NCBI RefSeq assembly: GCF_025602895.1
Contig: NW_026516212.1
Span: 1 to 64,000, forward strand
Length of the DNA: 64,000 nucleotides
Direction of reading: 5' to 3'
Source of the DNA: Polychytrium aggregatum
Taxonomy: Eukaryota; Chytridiomycota; Chytridiomycetes; Polychytriales
Position 1 is the first letter of the stretch. Each line of letters begins with the position of its first letter. The position numbers and the translations under genes are program-made. This document shows, in pieces, positions 47,675 to 57,309 of this stretch. The notes beneath the pieces were generated by a model, which had not been told where the DNA came from, did no database searches, and saw only the letters and a program-made list of their open reading frames with translations.

Positions 47675-49722
47675 TAAAGAGAGGATTTCATGCTATCCCA
47701 AGACAACAAATCACCTCGCTTGAAAACAAACAATTTCAAGATAACAATAACAAAGGTGTGCAAATCATGAAAGTACATTCTCGTGGATTCACCAGAATCG
47801 GAAATAGCCATCGAGCTCCAATTTTCGATCGAGTTTCCCCCAATGAACTCCTTCGCAGCAACTTCATCGAACCAATGAACGACGATTTCTTCCGCGGCAC
47901 GAAAGATACGCGCCTTCCTGGATTCGGGACGAATCGACTGGAAGAATGCGTTGATCTCGCTGTTGCCCTCGATGAGCTGCTTCACCGACTTGAAGTTGCC
48001 GGGGCTGGTGTCGATGGGCTGGGTGAAGGCGTGCTTGAGTGCAGCGACGTCGAGCGCCTGGAATGACCAAGACTCGTCAGGTTGCTCCTCGATGACGGGT
48101 TGAGCTGGGGGAGTCGCTTTCTGAACCGGAGCCGGAGGAGCCGTGGTTGCTGGCGTGGCCGGGGTGACAGGGGCCGTGGGTTCAGGAGCGGTGCCCAAGG
48201 TCGATTTGATTTCTCTGAAGATCAGGGTCACCATGCTCTCAGGAATCAATGGTTTTCCTTCCGCGGCAGTCTTGACGATGCTACTGAGAAAGCGCCCCGT
48301 GAGGCGCTCATCGGCTTCGATTTTCATCTTTGCCTTTCGTTCAGCGGATCGATTCATTGCTTCCAACTTGGCGAGCTCCAACTTGGAAGCATGGTCAAGG
48401 ACAGCATTGACCTTGTCCATGGGCATCGATACAGCGCACACATGATGGATGACTCGTTCCATCATCGTTTCACCATCGTTACCCGCATCGAGCTGATCGG
48501 CCTTCCTCTTGCGAGTCAGGGTAGAGCTCGTCGTGGGCAGCTGATCGACAACGACGGGTTCCTCAACAAAGGTGGTATCGCCATCCTCGGTGACCTCCTC
48601 CATGGTCTCGGGATCAGCGGCTCCGTTGTTGTCGAGGCTGCCTGGCTCCTCAACGATCAGATCGTCGTTGGAAGGAATGGGTGCTTCCACAGTGCTGCCG
48701 AGATGAGACGATCCATCGGGCTGGTTGGAAGTCTCGATCGATCCGGCAGAGCCGACGGGGGCCGGCAAGCCAATTGCTTCGGCTGCGTTGCTGGGGGGCT
48801 CCTGGTTGGCAAGATCGGGAGAGTCATCGAAATCCATCGCATCGGCGACTTGATCGCTATCTGGAGCTGGGTCAGCCAAGCCGGGTGAGACGCTGTGCGT
48901 GAGTGTGACCTCGATGATGGGTTCGGCGGAACGGGAGGTCTCGGGAACCACGGTTGCTTGTCCAGTGAGGAAGGTTTCGAGCTTTGTGAAATCTCTGTCG
49001 TGCGGGAAATCTCTTGAGACTCTATCTGAATCAAGGCAGACATTTTGGAATGGATGGACAAGTCTGTAGGGGTGTGGTCTGTAGTTGTTGATGATGGGGA
49101 ACTCCAAACCCTTGAAGAGCTTCTGGCGTTTTCGCTCGTATGCAGTGCCATATGCCCTTCTCCAAATCTCGCGACGAGCGATCGTGGTGTGGCAGATGAA
49201 GTATGGGCGAACCCTCTCCTGCTCGGCCAAGTCGTCGGGGCACACAAGAGCCACGTATACGTGGCGAAGAGCCTCGATCTCGTATTGATTGGCAAAGAAA
49301 TCGAAGTGGTGACTGAGCTCCAGTCCATATTCACCAATCTTTTCGAAATTGCGCTGAACAAGCTGATCGATCAAACGAAGCGTGTCGCCCCAATGATCTG
49401 CAGGACGATCCTCTTTGATCCTGTCGTATTGCTCAAGGAAATAAGTGAGCAACACGAAGATATATCGACGAACATACGCAATGTCGTCAATAGACCAGAT
49501 GCAAGAGGCAAAGACAGGGTGTCCATTCCCGTCGAAACCTCTGGGTCGATCGAGTTTGGGGTTGGTCATCTCGTACGTCAAGTTCCAGTGATCTACACCG
49601 CGGATTCTGGTCCTGACGTCCAAAGAGAAGTGCTCCCTATAGGGAGGAATGTGAGAGGCCACAGTGTTCTGGCGCCCATTAGTTCGGTGGAAGTGTAACG
49701 TATCCTTCTTCCTGCGAGGCAT
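47614..49722 (-). CDS. Unknown host protein with transposon-derived C-terminus
   Basis: 702 residues, ATG at 49722 (MPRRKKDTLHFHRTN). The N-terminal third looks folded (WNLTYEMTNPKLDRP, YVRRYIFVLLTYFLEQYDR, YEIEALRHVYVALVC). The middle is acidic, Pro/Ser-rich and disordered, followed by a helical segment with TRKRKADQLD and a coiled-coil-like stretch, then a C-terminal globular part. Family not recognised. The last 20 residues (YSQTRKKRDSHFLASATHVC) come from the right end and TIR of the Tc1-Fanzor transposon. Without it the gene would end LRLAF then stop at 38397-38399, giving exactly 689 codons. Conserved intergenic words upstream are shared with the LRR gene. Confidence 0.75.
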   Translation of the reverse strand: MPRRKKDTLHFHRTNGRQNTVASHIPPYREHFSLDVRTRIRGVDHWNLTYEMTNPKLDRPRGFDGNGHPVFASCIWSIDDIAYVRRYIFVLLTYFLEQYDRIKEDRPADHWGDTLRLIDQLVQRNFEKIGEYGLELSHHFDFFANQYEIEALRHVYVALVCPDDLAEQERVRPYFICHTTIARREIWRRAYGTAYERKRQKLFKGLEFPIINNYRPHPYRLVHPFQNVCLDSDRVSRDFPHDRDFTKLETFLTGQATVVPETSRSAEPIIEVTLTHSVSPGLADPAPDSDQVADAMDFDDSPDLANQEPPSNAAEAIGLPAPVGSAGSIETSNQPDGSSHLGSTVEAPIPSNDDLIVEEPGSLDNNGAADPETMEEVTEDGDTTFVEEPVVVDQLPTTSSTLTRKRKADQLDAGNDGETMMERVIHHVCAVSMPMDKVNAVLDHASKLELAKLEAMNRSAERKAKMKIEADERLTGRFLSSIVKTAAEGKPLIPESMVTLIFREIKSTLGTAPEPTAPVTPATPATTAPPAPVQKATPPAQPVIEEQPDESWSFQALDVAALKHAFTQPIDTSPGNFKSVKQLIEGNSEINAFFQSIRPESRKARIFRAAEEIVVHWFDEVAAKEFIGGNSIENWSSMAISDSGESTRMYFHDLHTFVIVILKLFVFKRGDLLSWDSMKSSLYSQTRKKRDSHFLASATHVC
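47649..47674 (-). repeat. Right TIR of the Tc1-Fanzor transposon
   Basis: Inner end TGTCCCGTTT, outer end TTTGACTG, followed by TA at 47675-47676. Identical to the relic right TIR at 38346-38371. Confidence 0.88.
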
Positions 49723-50550
49723 TTTGAGAGATGAGTATCAAAGACGAAACCCCCTCGGTCGCTCTTTTATTGCCGGGTCGGCCTGGGGGAGGGTGACCCA
49801 CCTGTCTGTCCAGAGTCGGAGGATGGCGAAGGGAAAAGAGGGCTCCAGTCGCCCCTGTTCATGTGGTCCAACTCCACCTTCCAGGTGCTTCTTCTGCAAC
49901 GTCATTGGTCGCAGAGTGAGGTCGCACTGCTGCGCACGGATTCTGTGCTCGCCGTTCTGACACAGACACCAGCGCTCACGGGGCCGCTGACCTCTCCACG
50001 ATTCGTGAGTTGTACGCTCCTGTGCATTTGGAGAGGGCATGTGCGTATCCTTTTCCCTTCCCCGCTCCATGCCCACCAACCACACACCCCCACACCACCC
50101 CATCCCATCACCGTGGTGTTTGTGGATATGCAAATGGCTCGTAAGAGACTCAGAAGAGACCTATCGAGTGGTCAGAAGTGATTCGGAAGTGAAACTTTTC
50201 ATGGAGTGTGATAATATTATCATCTAACACTGAAAACATGGAGAGAATACCAGCGCGGAACTCACTCGGAAGTGATTTGGAAGTGAATATGGAGTGAGAA
50301 GCTCTTTTGGGGGCGGTTGGGGCATCGGAGAAGAAAAACAAATATTTCAAGAAAAAAAAGATAATTCAAGGCCGGGAAGGATTTGGGGCCCACCCACCCA
50401 TTCATGGAGTGGACTCGGAAGAGACTCGGAAGAGAGGCTCACTCGATAAACATGGTGTGGGGCTGAAAACTCGTAAGAGACTCGGAAGTGAAACGTCGTC
50501 GCTTGTGAGCGGGTCGGAAGAGGATTGGAAGAAGGGGTTGTACACTGCAT
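49723..50550. other. Intergenic region with GGAAGAG/GGAAGTG words
   Basis: No gene seen. The right half (50140-50530) has many scattered copies of ACTCGGAAGAG/ACTCGGAAGTG and of ATGGAGTG without a fixed period. The left half shares words with 61080-61270 (TGCTGCGCACGGAT, CGTGAGTTG, GGAGAGGG). Confidence 0.6.
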
Positions 50551-50902
50551 TCACTGCATGCATACCTCGCGAATGAGCCTCTCGTAGCGAGACCAAATAG
50601 CAGCACCATTGTTCTTGACCATGATGGAGCGCTTGAGCAAGTCCATAAACACGGCTTGAACCTGTGGATCGTTTCTGGCTGCAACGATATGGCTCGGAGC
50701 GATCATATCAACCCAGTGATCAGGACGATCCCAGTGATGTGGTGCACTGGGGGAAATGCTGAGGATTTGCTGGCGTGCTATCATGCTGCCATCCCTGTAC
50801 GCCATGAGCAGCCTATACTGATACGTCGCCTTGCAGTTCATCCATCGAGGGAAGCCAATCGAGTTCTTCATGCAGTAGATTGACAGAAGGGTCCTGTCCC
50901 TT
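50551..50902 (-). pseudogene. Split F-box/Sel1-like gene, 3' part
   Basis: Last ~115 codons of the gene starting at 58198, from the target duplication CCCTT to the stop at 50553-50551. It encodes a helical segment (YQYRLLMAYRDGSMIARQQ, VQAVFMDLLKRSIMVKNNG). Joining it to 57310-58198 with one CCCTT removed gives 1236 nt, an exact 412 codons, so only the B2 insertion breaks the gene. Confidence 0.85.
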
Positions 50903-51693
50903 TGTTAGGGATAGCTCCTGCTTGTTCTCCACTTTGACTGCACACTTGGCTATTCTTTTGCCTTTCTGTTTGTTTGTGTGTAGCCTTGCAGTTCCCCTCC
51001 GATTTTCCGCCTTTTGCCTGTCTTTTCCGCTCCTTCCGCACTTCCGTTTTCCCGCGCTGCTCCGCTTCCTTTGTCTTCTTCGCACGCGCCGGTTTGTTTG
51101 TGCACGCGCCTTGCTGCGATTGGTTGCAATTCGGCTGCCGGTCATGTGTCCCCCCACCGGTGACTCATGACCTGCCTGACCGCCCCGATCTCTTGTTCAT
51201 CTCGCATGCATTTGCCCCAACCTTATACTTGACCAATCCGCTTCTTGGACGTTGAGTCACATTGCTTCGCCTTTGCACGTTTCTCCTGCCAGGTGCTTCG
51301 CTTTTGCTTGCGCCTCTCTCGCTTTGGTTCTCTGCCTGTCTCGGTGGTCCTTCTCGGCCCTCGTTCGTGCATCGCCCCCTTCGCCCTGCTCGATCGCCCA
51401 CTTTTCCCTCCCTTGGCCGCCCTTCGCTGCCAAGTCCGGACTTGTCTATAAATAGCCTGACCCCCGCGATGTGTAGTCGAACCTTAGCGTTCAAAATAGG
51501 ACTAAATAAAGTGCCTTCTACTTTATTCTCTGAGTGTTCCTCACGTCTCATTTCGAGACAAGTCTTATCTTGAACGGATCTTTGCTTCCCTCGCTCCCTC
51601 TCCGAGTCCACTTCGGACTCTACCCTTGCTTTCCCTGAGCTCACTTCGAGCTCACTTCTTCTTTTGCCGTTGAGTCCCCTTTGGACTCTAACA
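50903..51693 (+). repeat. B2 5' LTR
   Basis: 791 bp, TGTTAG...CTAACA. TATAAATA at 51447-51454, AATAAA near 51507, AGCGTTCAAAAT at 51486-51497 (predicted transcript 5' end), and three evenly spaced stem-loops in the last 90 bp. Confidence 0.95.
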
Positions 51694-51695
51694 TC

Positions 51696-51707
51696 ATTTT
51701 GAACGCT
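51696..51707 (+). promoter_or_regulatory. B2 self-complementary primer-binding site
   Basis: ATTTTGAACGCT, two bases after the 5' LTR, is the exact reverse complement of 51486-51497, which lies 39 nt downstream of the start of the TATA box. Element C has the same 39-nt spacing. Confidence 0.75.
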
Positions 51708-51764
51708 CCCTCTTGGCTTCCCGGCCTTTCTTCTTCTTTCGCCTCTCTTTCCCTCGTCGATCCG

Positions 51765-52718
51765 ATGGCTGAGCCTGCTGCACCCCCGGCAGATCTCAAT
51801 GCGTACCTGGCGCGCATGGAGGAGCGTATGAACGCCCTCATGACCCAGAACGCTGCTCTCCATCGTCAGATCCAAGATCTGCAAGCTCCCGCCGCCGCTC
51901 CCCGCCAGGTCTACCAGGTGAACAAGCCCAAGGAGTTCCTAGGTTCCCGCGACGAGACGACGGCCTTCCTCGCCCAGTGCCACCTCGTCTTCCTCGCCGA
52001 TCCTGCCTTCTTTGCGCCCGAGCGCCAGAAGGTCCTTTATGCCACCTCCTTCCTCCGCGGCGAAGCTTTCAAATGGTACGAGGCCGCCTTTTATATGGCC
52101 AACCGCTTCCCGGCTTCCTTCGCGGATTTTGAAGTTGCCCTCAAGTCGACCTTCGGTGAGGACACGGCCTCCTCGCAAGATAAGGCCTTGAACGACCTCA
52201 AACGCTTGGTCCAGCTCAAGTCCTGCCAAGCCTTCGCCACCCGCTTCGTCCAGCTCGCCGCCCGCGTCCAGACTGACGAACCCACCAAGATGCACTTCTT
52301 CAAGGAGGGTTTGAAGTCTGAGGTCAAGTTCCACCTCATCGGTCTCCGCCCCGCTCCCGCTTCCTTGCCCGAGTTGATCAAGGCAGCGGTCGAGTACGAC
52401 GATGCCCTCCATCGTCTCAAGGTCTCCTCCCGTTCCCAACCTCCTCCTCCTTCTTCTCGCTCTGCTCCCCATCACCACCATTCTCCCGCGCATGTTTCTT
52501 CTTCCTCCTCTTCTGCACCCACTCCCATGGACCTTGACTCTGTCTCGGTCCGCCCTGCTAAGCTCTCCGACGTCGAGAAAAAGCGACGTCGTGAGCAGGG
52601 TCTCTGCTTGTACTGCGGGGAAAAGTCTTGTCCCGGCAGTCGCGATGTTCAGCAGTGCCCGGTTCTGGTCAAACGGAACTCGGGAAATGCTCACAGCCGA
52701 GCAGCACCTCGCAAGTAA
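51765..52718 (+). CDS. gag: B2 Gag
   Basis: 317 residues, ATG at 51765 (MAEPAAPPADLNAY); the open frame upstream has no ATG and lies in the LTR/leader. It has an N-terminal helix, a capsid core (EFLGSRDETTAFLAQCHLVF, FKWYEAAFYMANRF), a His/Ser/Pro-rich linker and a reduced zinc-knuckle-like Cys cluster (CLYCGEKSCPGSRDVQQC) that lacks a normal CCHC histidine. It overlaps pol in the -1 frame. Confidence 0.93.
   Translation: MAEPAAPPADLNAYLARMEERMNALMTQNAALHRQIQDLQAPAAAPRQVYQVNKPKEFLGSRDETTAFLAQCHLVFLADPAFFAPERQKVLYATSFLRGEAFKWYEAAFYMANRFPASFADFEVALKSTFGEDTASSQDKALNDLKRLVQLKSCQAFATRFVQLAARVQTDEPTKMHFFKEGLKSEVKFHLIGLRPAPASLPELIKAAVEYDDALHRLKVSSRSQPPPPSSRSAPHHHHSPAHVSSSSSSAPTPMDLDSVSVRPAKLSDVEKKRRREQGLCLYCGEKSCPGSRDVQQCPVLVKRNSGNAHSRAAPRK
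52682..52688 (+). promoter_or_regulatory. -1 ribosomal frameshift site GGGAAAT in B2
   Basis: Gag frame reads tcG GGA AAT; the -1 frame continues into pol. The same position in B1 is 2690-2696. It differs from A and C only in the last base. Confidence 0.75.
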
Positions 52719-55700
52719 GCGAGGTGGTCTGTTCGGCGATACGAACATCTTCCCCCTCTGACTCGTCACTATCGGACGATAAGCTTCTTCTTCCGGCCAC
52801 TCTTATCGTCATGAGTCTTTCTGGCCCGGTCTCCATCTCCCTTTCTGTTTTTATTGATGATGGATGTTCCGCTCTTGCCCTCATTGATCCTGCCTTTGCC
52901 GATCTCCATAAACTCTCTCTTATCCCTCTTTCTACTCCTTACTCCGTTTCCCTTGCTGATGGTTCTTCGGCCGGTTTCATTCGTTTCCAAACCGCGCCTT
53001 TGACTCTGACCATTGGTTCCCACACCGAGTCGATTTCTTTTCTTGTGACTCGACTCTCCACCACTCCCATCACTCTTGGTCTTCCCTGGATGCGCTTGCA
53101 TAATCCAGTTGTTAATTGGAAGTCCCTCTCCCTTTCATTCTCCGATCCCTCTTGCCTTGCTGATGGACACATCCTCGCGGATGTCTCTGCTTCTTCCTTG
53201 GACACTCCGTCCGCTTCCGGCTCCTCGCCTCCCCCTTCGGGCACTTCGCCTTTGACTCCTCCTCCCTCCGGTCCTTCCCTTACACCGGTTCCCTCCTTTG
53301 GCACTTCGCCTTCCCTTTCTTCCCGCCTTGACTCTGCTTCGCTTTCTGAAGAGCCAACGGCTTTATCTTCACCCGACATTGAGCTCGTTAATGCGGCGAG
53401 TCTTCTCCGTCTTGCACGGGAAGACAAGCTCGACATTTTCGCTGCCCAAATGGATATCCGTCCTCCTTCGCCGGAGACGTATCCTACGGTGTCGATAAGG
53501 TCCGTGCTCACGACGAAGGTGTATGCCGAGTCTGGCACCCCTGTTGACTCTCGAGGCGTCCCACTCAAATACAATGAGTTTGGCGACGTTTTCAGCCTCA
53601 AGTCTGACCCTCCTTCTTCCTTGCCTCCTCATCGTCCGTATGACTTGTCCATTGAGTTTGTACGGACCGAGGATGGAAAGGAACCTCGTTTGCCAAAGCC
53701 GGGGAAAGTCTATCCTTTGTCCCCGGCCGAGGAATCTGCTCTTTCGGAGTATCTGACCAACGCCCTCGCACGTGGTTGGATCTCCAAATCCTCTTCTCCC
53801 GTTGGTGCTCCCTGCTTCTTCGTGAAGAAGCCCAATGGTGGTCTTCGCCTTTGCGTCGACTACCGAGGCCTCAATGCCATCACGAAGAAGAACCGTTACC
53901 CACTTCCCCTCTTCCAGGATCTTCTGGATAAACTTTCTTCTGCCCGCGTCTTCTCACACCTCGACCTTCCTGATGCTTACCACTTGGTTCGTGTCAAGAA
54001 GGGCGATGAGTGGAAGACTGCTTTTGTTTGCAAATCTGGCTCATTTGAGTACAATGTTATCCCCTTTGGTCTTTCGAATGCCCCCGCTGCTTTTCAGTTT
54101 TTTATGAACGACATCTTCTCGGACCTCCTTGGTGTCTGTGTTGTCATTTATCTTGACGACATCCTGATCTTCTCAAAAGATCCCCAGGAGCATGAGGAGC
54201 ATGTTAAGCTTGTTCTCTCTCGCCTTCGTGAACACTCCCTTAAGGTCAATCCGGCCAAGTGTTCTTTTGACCTTTCTGAAGTTGACTTTCTCGGCATGAT
54301 CATTTCTGCCGATGGCATCAAAATGGACCCTGCCAAGGTCGAGGCCGTTTCCCTTTGGCCTGTTCCCTCTTCTGCTCGCGATATCCAAGTCTTTATTGGT
54401 TTCGCAAACTTTTACCGCCGCTTCGTCAAGGACTTTTCCGCACTTGCTCGTCCTTTGACTTCCCTCACTACCAAATCCTCCACCTTCTCTTGGTCTCCCG
54501 AGGCCCAAGAGGCTTTTGATTCTCTTAAACTTTCCTTCACTTCCGCACCTATTCTTCGATACTTTGATTTCTCTAAACCCGCTGTCATCGAGCCCGATGC
54601 TTCTGACTTTGCTTTGGGTGCCGTCCTTTCTCAGTTTGACCCTGACGGCGCTCTTCACCCCGTTGCTTTTCACTCTCGGCAATTCCGTCCCGCCGAGGTG
54701 AATTATGACACTCACGACAAAGAGCTCCTCGCCATTGTCGATTCCTTTACCGCCTGGCGTCATTACTTGATGGCTGCCGACCCTGATATTCCCACTCTTG
54801 TTTTCTCTGATCATCAGAACCTTACCCGGTTCACTGCCGCTTCTCAACTTTCTCGCCGCCAGTTCCGGTGGGCCCAATTCCTTTCTGACTTTGCTTTTCG
54901 CATTTACCACCGCCCTGGTCGTCTCAACACCAAAGCCGATGCTCTCAGTCGCCGTTCTGACTTTGAGATAAAGCCTGGTGACTCCCTCCACTCCACCAAC
55001 TTCCTTCAGCTGTTCGAGTCTATTTCTCTCGACAGCATCACTGTTATCGGCTCGAATCCCGACTTTCTTTCCGAGATTCGAGCTGCCACCCTTTCTTGTT
55101 CCCTCCTTTCTGACTTTAACGCCAAACGTCTTGATGGCGATTACTCCTTCCGTGACGGTCTCCTTTACTTTAAAGACCTGATCGTTGTCCCTTCCCCCGA
55201 GCTCCAGCTCAAAGTGTTTGAGCAACGTCACTGCTCCGCTGCCGCTGGTCACTTTGGTCTTGCCAAGACCGTTGAGCTCGTCTCCCGGGACTTTCACTGG
55301 CCCCGGCTTCGTAAGTCTGTGCGTCGCTTCATTGCTAATTGTGAAGCGTGCCAGCGAGCCAAGCCGTCCCGTCACTCCCCTTATGGTTTACTTCATCCTC
55401 TCCCCGTTCCTTCCGAACGTTGGTGGGACCTGTCGATGGACTTCATCACGGATCTCCCACCTTCGAACGGTTTTGACTCGATCTTCGTGGTTAAGGACCG
55501 CCTGTCCAAACAAGCACACTTTGTGCCCACCACGAAGACGGTTACAGGCGAGCAAACCGCCGAACTCTTCCTCTCCCACATCTTCCGCTTGCATGGTTGT
55601 CCCCGGTCTATTGTTTCGGACCGAGGAACTCAGTTTACTTCGGCCTTCTGGAGGCGCTTCAATGAGCTTCTGAAGACGAAGATTTCCCTTTCTTCTGCCT

Positions 55701-56506
55701 TCCACCCCGAGACCGACGGTTCGACCGAGGTTCTCAACCAGGTCATCGAGCAGTATTTGCGTATCCATTGCAATTACCTGCAAGACGACTGGACCCTTCA
55801 CCTTCCCCTTGCCGAGTTCACTTACAACAACTCGGAAAACACCTCCACTGGCATGACTCCCTTCTTTGCAGTCCATGGCCATCACCCCATTTTCGATCCC
55901 TCTATCATTCGTGATCCCTCTGTTGTGCCCTCTGCCGAAGAACGTGTCGACCGACTTCAGACCGTTCTCGAGGATCTCAAGGCCAACCTCCGGGTTGCCC
56001 AAGAGTCCTACACTGTGCAGGCCAACAAATCCCGTCTCCCCACTCCCGACATCTCCGTTGGCGACCTCGTTTTTCTGGATCGTCGCCACATTCGCACCCT
56101 TCGTCCCTCCAACAAGCTTGACCAGAAAAAGCTTGGCCCCTTTAAAGTTCTTCGCCGCATCAACCCCGTTGCCTTTGAGCTTAAACTCCCTTCCACACTT
56201 AAAGTTCACCCCGTTTTCCATGTATCCCTCCTTGAACCCCGAACGAAGGACATTGTTCCCGAGTTCACCCAACCAGAACCACCTCCCATTCTTGTTAACT
56301 CCCAGGAAGAGTTTGAGGTCGAGACTGTTCTCGATTCTCGGCTCTTCCGTGGTCGCTTACAGTACTTGGTTCAGTGGAAGGGCTATTCCGAGACTGACCG
56401 GTCTTGGGAGCCCGCTGCCAATGTTTCCCACGCCACTGATCTTGTTGCTGACTTCCACCTTCGCTATCCCTCAAAGCCGAAGGCGACGTCCGGAGTTCGT
56501 CGCTAA
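52682..56506 (+). CDS. pol: B2 Pol polyprotein (-1 frame relative to Gag)
   Basis: Intact. Order, counted from about 52628: retropepsin-like domain near residue 70-160, where the active-site triad reads IDDGCS rather than DTG/DSG, and PWMRLHNPVVNW as the second motif; a Ser/Pro-rich linker; RT (VDYRGLN, YLDD near 507); RNase H (DASDFALGAVL); integrase zinc finger (HFGLAKTVEL ... CEACQ) and DDE core (SMDFITDLP, IVSDRGTQF, STEVLNQVIEQY); chromodomain (FEVETVLDSRL, WKGYSETDRSWEP) near 1240. Stop 12 bp before the 3' LTR. Confidence 0.94.
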   Translation, partial: GKCSQPSSTSQVSEVVCSAIRTSSPSDSSLSDDKLLLPATLIVMSLSGPVSISLSVFIDDGCSALALIDPAFADLHKLSLIPLSTPYSVSLADGSSAGFIRFQTAPLTLTIGSHTESISFLVTRLSTTPITLGLPWMRLHNPVVNWKSLSLSFSDPSCLADGHILADVSASSLDTPSASGSSPPPSGTSPLTPPPSGPSLTPVPSFGTSPSLSSRLDSASLSEEPTALSSPDIELVNAASLLRLAREDKLDIFAAQMDIRPPSPETYPTVSIRSVLTTKVYAESGTPVDSRGVPLKYNEFGDVFSLKSDPPSSLPPHRPYDLSIEFVRTEDGKEPRLPKPGKVYPLSPAEESALSEYLTNALARGWISKSSSPVGAPCFFVKKPNGGLRLCVDYRGLNAITKKNRYPLPLFQDLLDKLSSARVFSHLDLPDAYHLVRVKKGDEWKTAFVCKSGSFEYNVIPFGLSNAPAAFQFFMNDIFSDLLGVCVVIYLDDILIFSKDPQEHEEHVKLVLSRLREHSLKVNPAKCSFDLSEVDFLGMIISADGIKMDPAKVEAVSLWPVPSSARDIQVFIGFANFYRRFVKDFSALARPLTSLTTKSSTFSWSPEAQEAFDSLKLSFTSAPILRYFDFSKPAVIEPDASDFALGAVLSQFDPDGALHPVAFHSRQFRPAEVNYDTHDKELLAIVDSFTAWRHYLMAADPDIPTLVFSDHQNLTRFTAASQLSRRQFRWAQFLSDFAFRIYHRPGRLNTKADALSRRSDFEIKPGDSLHSTNFLQLFESISLDSITVIGSNPDFLSEIRAATLSCSLLSDFNAKRLDGDYSFRDGLLYFKDLIVVPSPELQLKVFEQRHCSAAAGHFGLAKTVELVSRDFHWPRLRKSVRRFIANCEACQRAKPSRHSPYGLLHPLPVPSERWWDLSMDFITDLPPSNGFDSIFVVKDRLSKQAHFVPTTKTVTGEQTAELFLSHIFRLHGCPRSIVSDRGTQFTSAFWRRFNELLKTKISLSSAFHPETDGSTEVLNQVIEQYLRIHCNYLQDDWTLHLPLAEFTYNNSENTSTGMTPFFAVHGHHPIFDPSIIRDPSVVPSAEERVDRLQTVLEDLKANLRVAQESYTVQANKSRLPTPDISVGDLVFLDRRHIRTLRPSNKLDQKKLGPFKVLRRINPVAFELKLPSTLKVHPVFHVSLLEPRTKDIVPEFTQPEPPPILVNSQEEFEVETVLDSRLFRGRLQYLVQWKGYSETDRSWEPAANVSHATDLVADFHLRYPSKPKATSGVRR

Positions 56507-56518
56507 GGAAGGGGATGA

Positions 56519-57309
56519 TGTTAGGGATAGCTCCTGCTTGTTCTCCACTTTGACTGCACACTTGGCTATTCTTTTGCCTTTCTGTTTGTTTGTGTGTAGC
56601 CTTGCAGTTCCCCTCCGATTTTCCGCCTTTTGCCTGTCTTTTCCGCTCCTTCCGCACTTCCGTTTTCCCGCGCTGCTCCGCTTCCTTTGTCTTCTTCGCA
56701 CGCGCCGGTTTGTTTGTGCACGCGCCTTGCTGCGATTGGTTGCAATTCGGCTGCCGGTCATGTGTCCCCCCACCGGTGACTCATGACCTGCCTGACCGCC
56801 CCGATCTCTTGTTCATCTCGCATGCATTTGCCCCAACCTTATACTTGACCAATCCGCTTCTTGGACGTTGAGTCACATTGCTTCGCCTTTGCACGTTTCT
56901 CCTGCCAGGTGCTTCGCTTTTGCTTGCGCCTCTCTCGCTTTGGTTCTCTGCCTGTCTCGGTGGTCCTTCTCGGCCCTCGTTCGTGCATCGCCCCCTTCGC
57001 CCTGCTCGATCGCCCACTTTTCCCTCCCTTGGCCGCCCTTCGCTGCCAAGTCCGGACTTGTCTATAAATAGCCTGACCCCCGCGATGTGTAGTCGAACCT
57101 TAGCGTTCAAAATAGGACTAAATAAAGTGCCTTCTACTTTATTCTCTGAGTGTTCCTCACGTCTCATTTCGAGACAAGTCTTATCTTGAACGGATCTTTG
57201 CTTCCCTCGCTCCCTCTCCGAGTCCACTTCGGACTCTACCCTTGCTTTCCCTGAGCTCACTTCGAGCTCACTTCTTCTTTTGCCGTTGAGTCCCCTTTGG
57301 ACTCTAACA
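56519..57309 (+). repeat. B2 3' LTR
   Basis: 791 bp, identical in appearance to 50903-51693; preceded by the polypurine tract AAGGAAGGGGATGA. Confidence 0.95.

Larger units (their letters stand above)
50903..57309 (+). mobile_element. Ty3/gypsy chromovirus B, copy 2 (B2), complete
   Basis: 6407 bp with target duplication CCCTT (50898-50902 and 57310-57314), 791-bp LTRs that look identical, intact gag and pol, a self-complementary primer site and a polypurine tract. It interrupts a minus-strand F-box/Sel1-like gene. It serves as the reference for the frameshifted B1. Confidence 0.96.
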
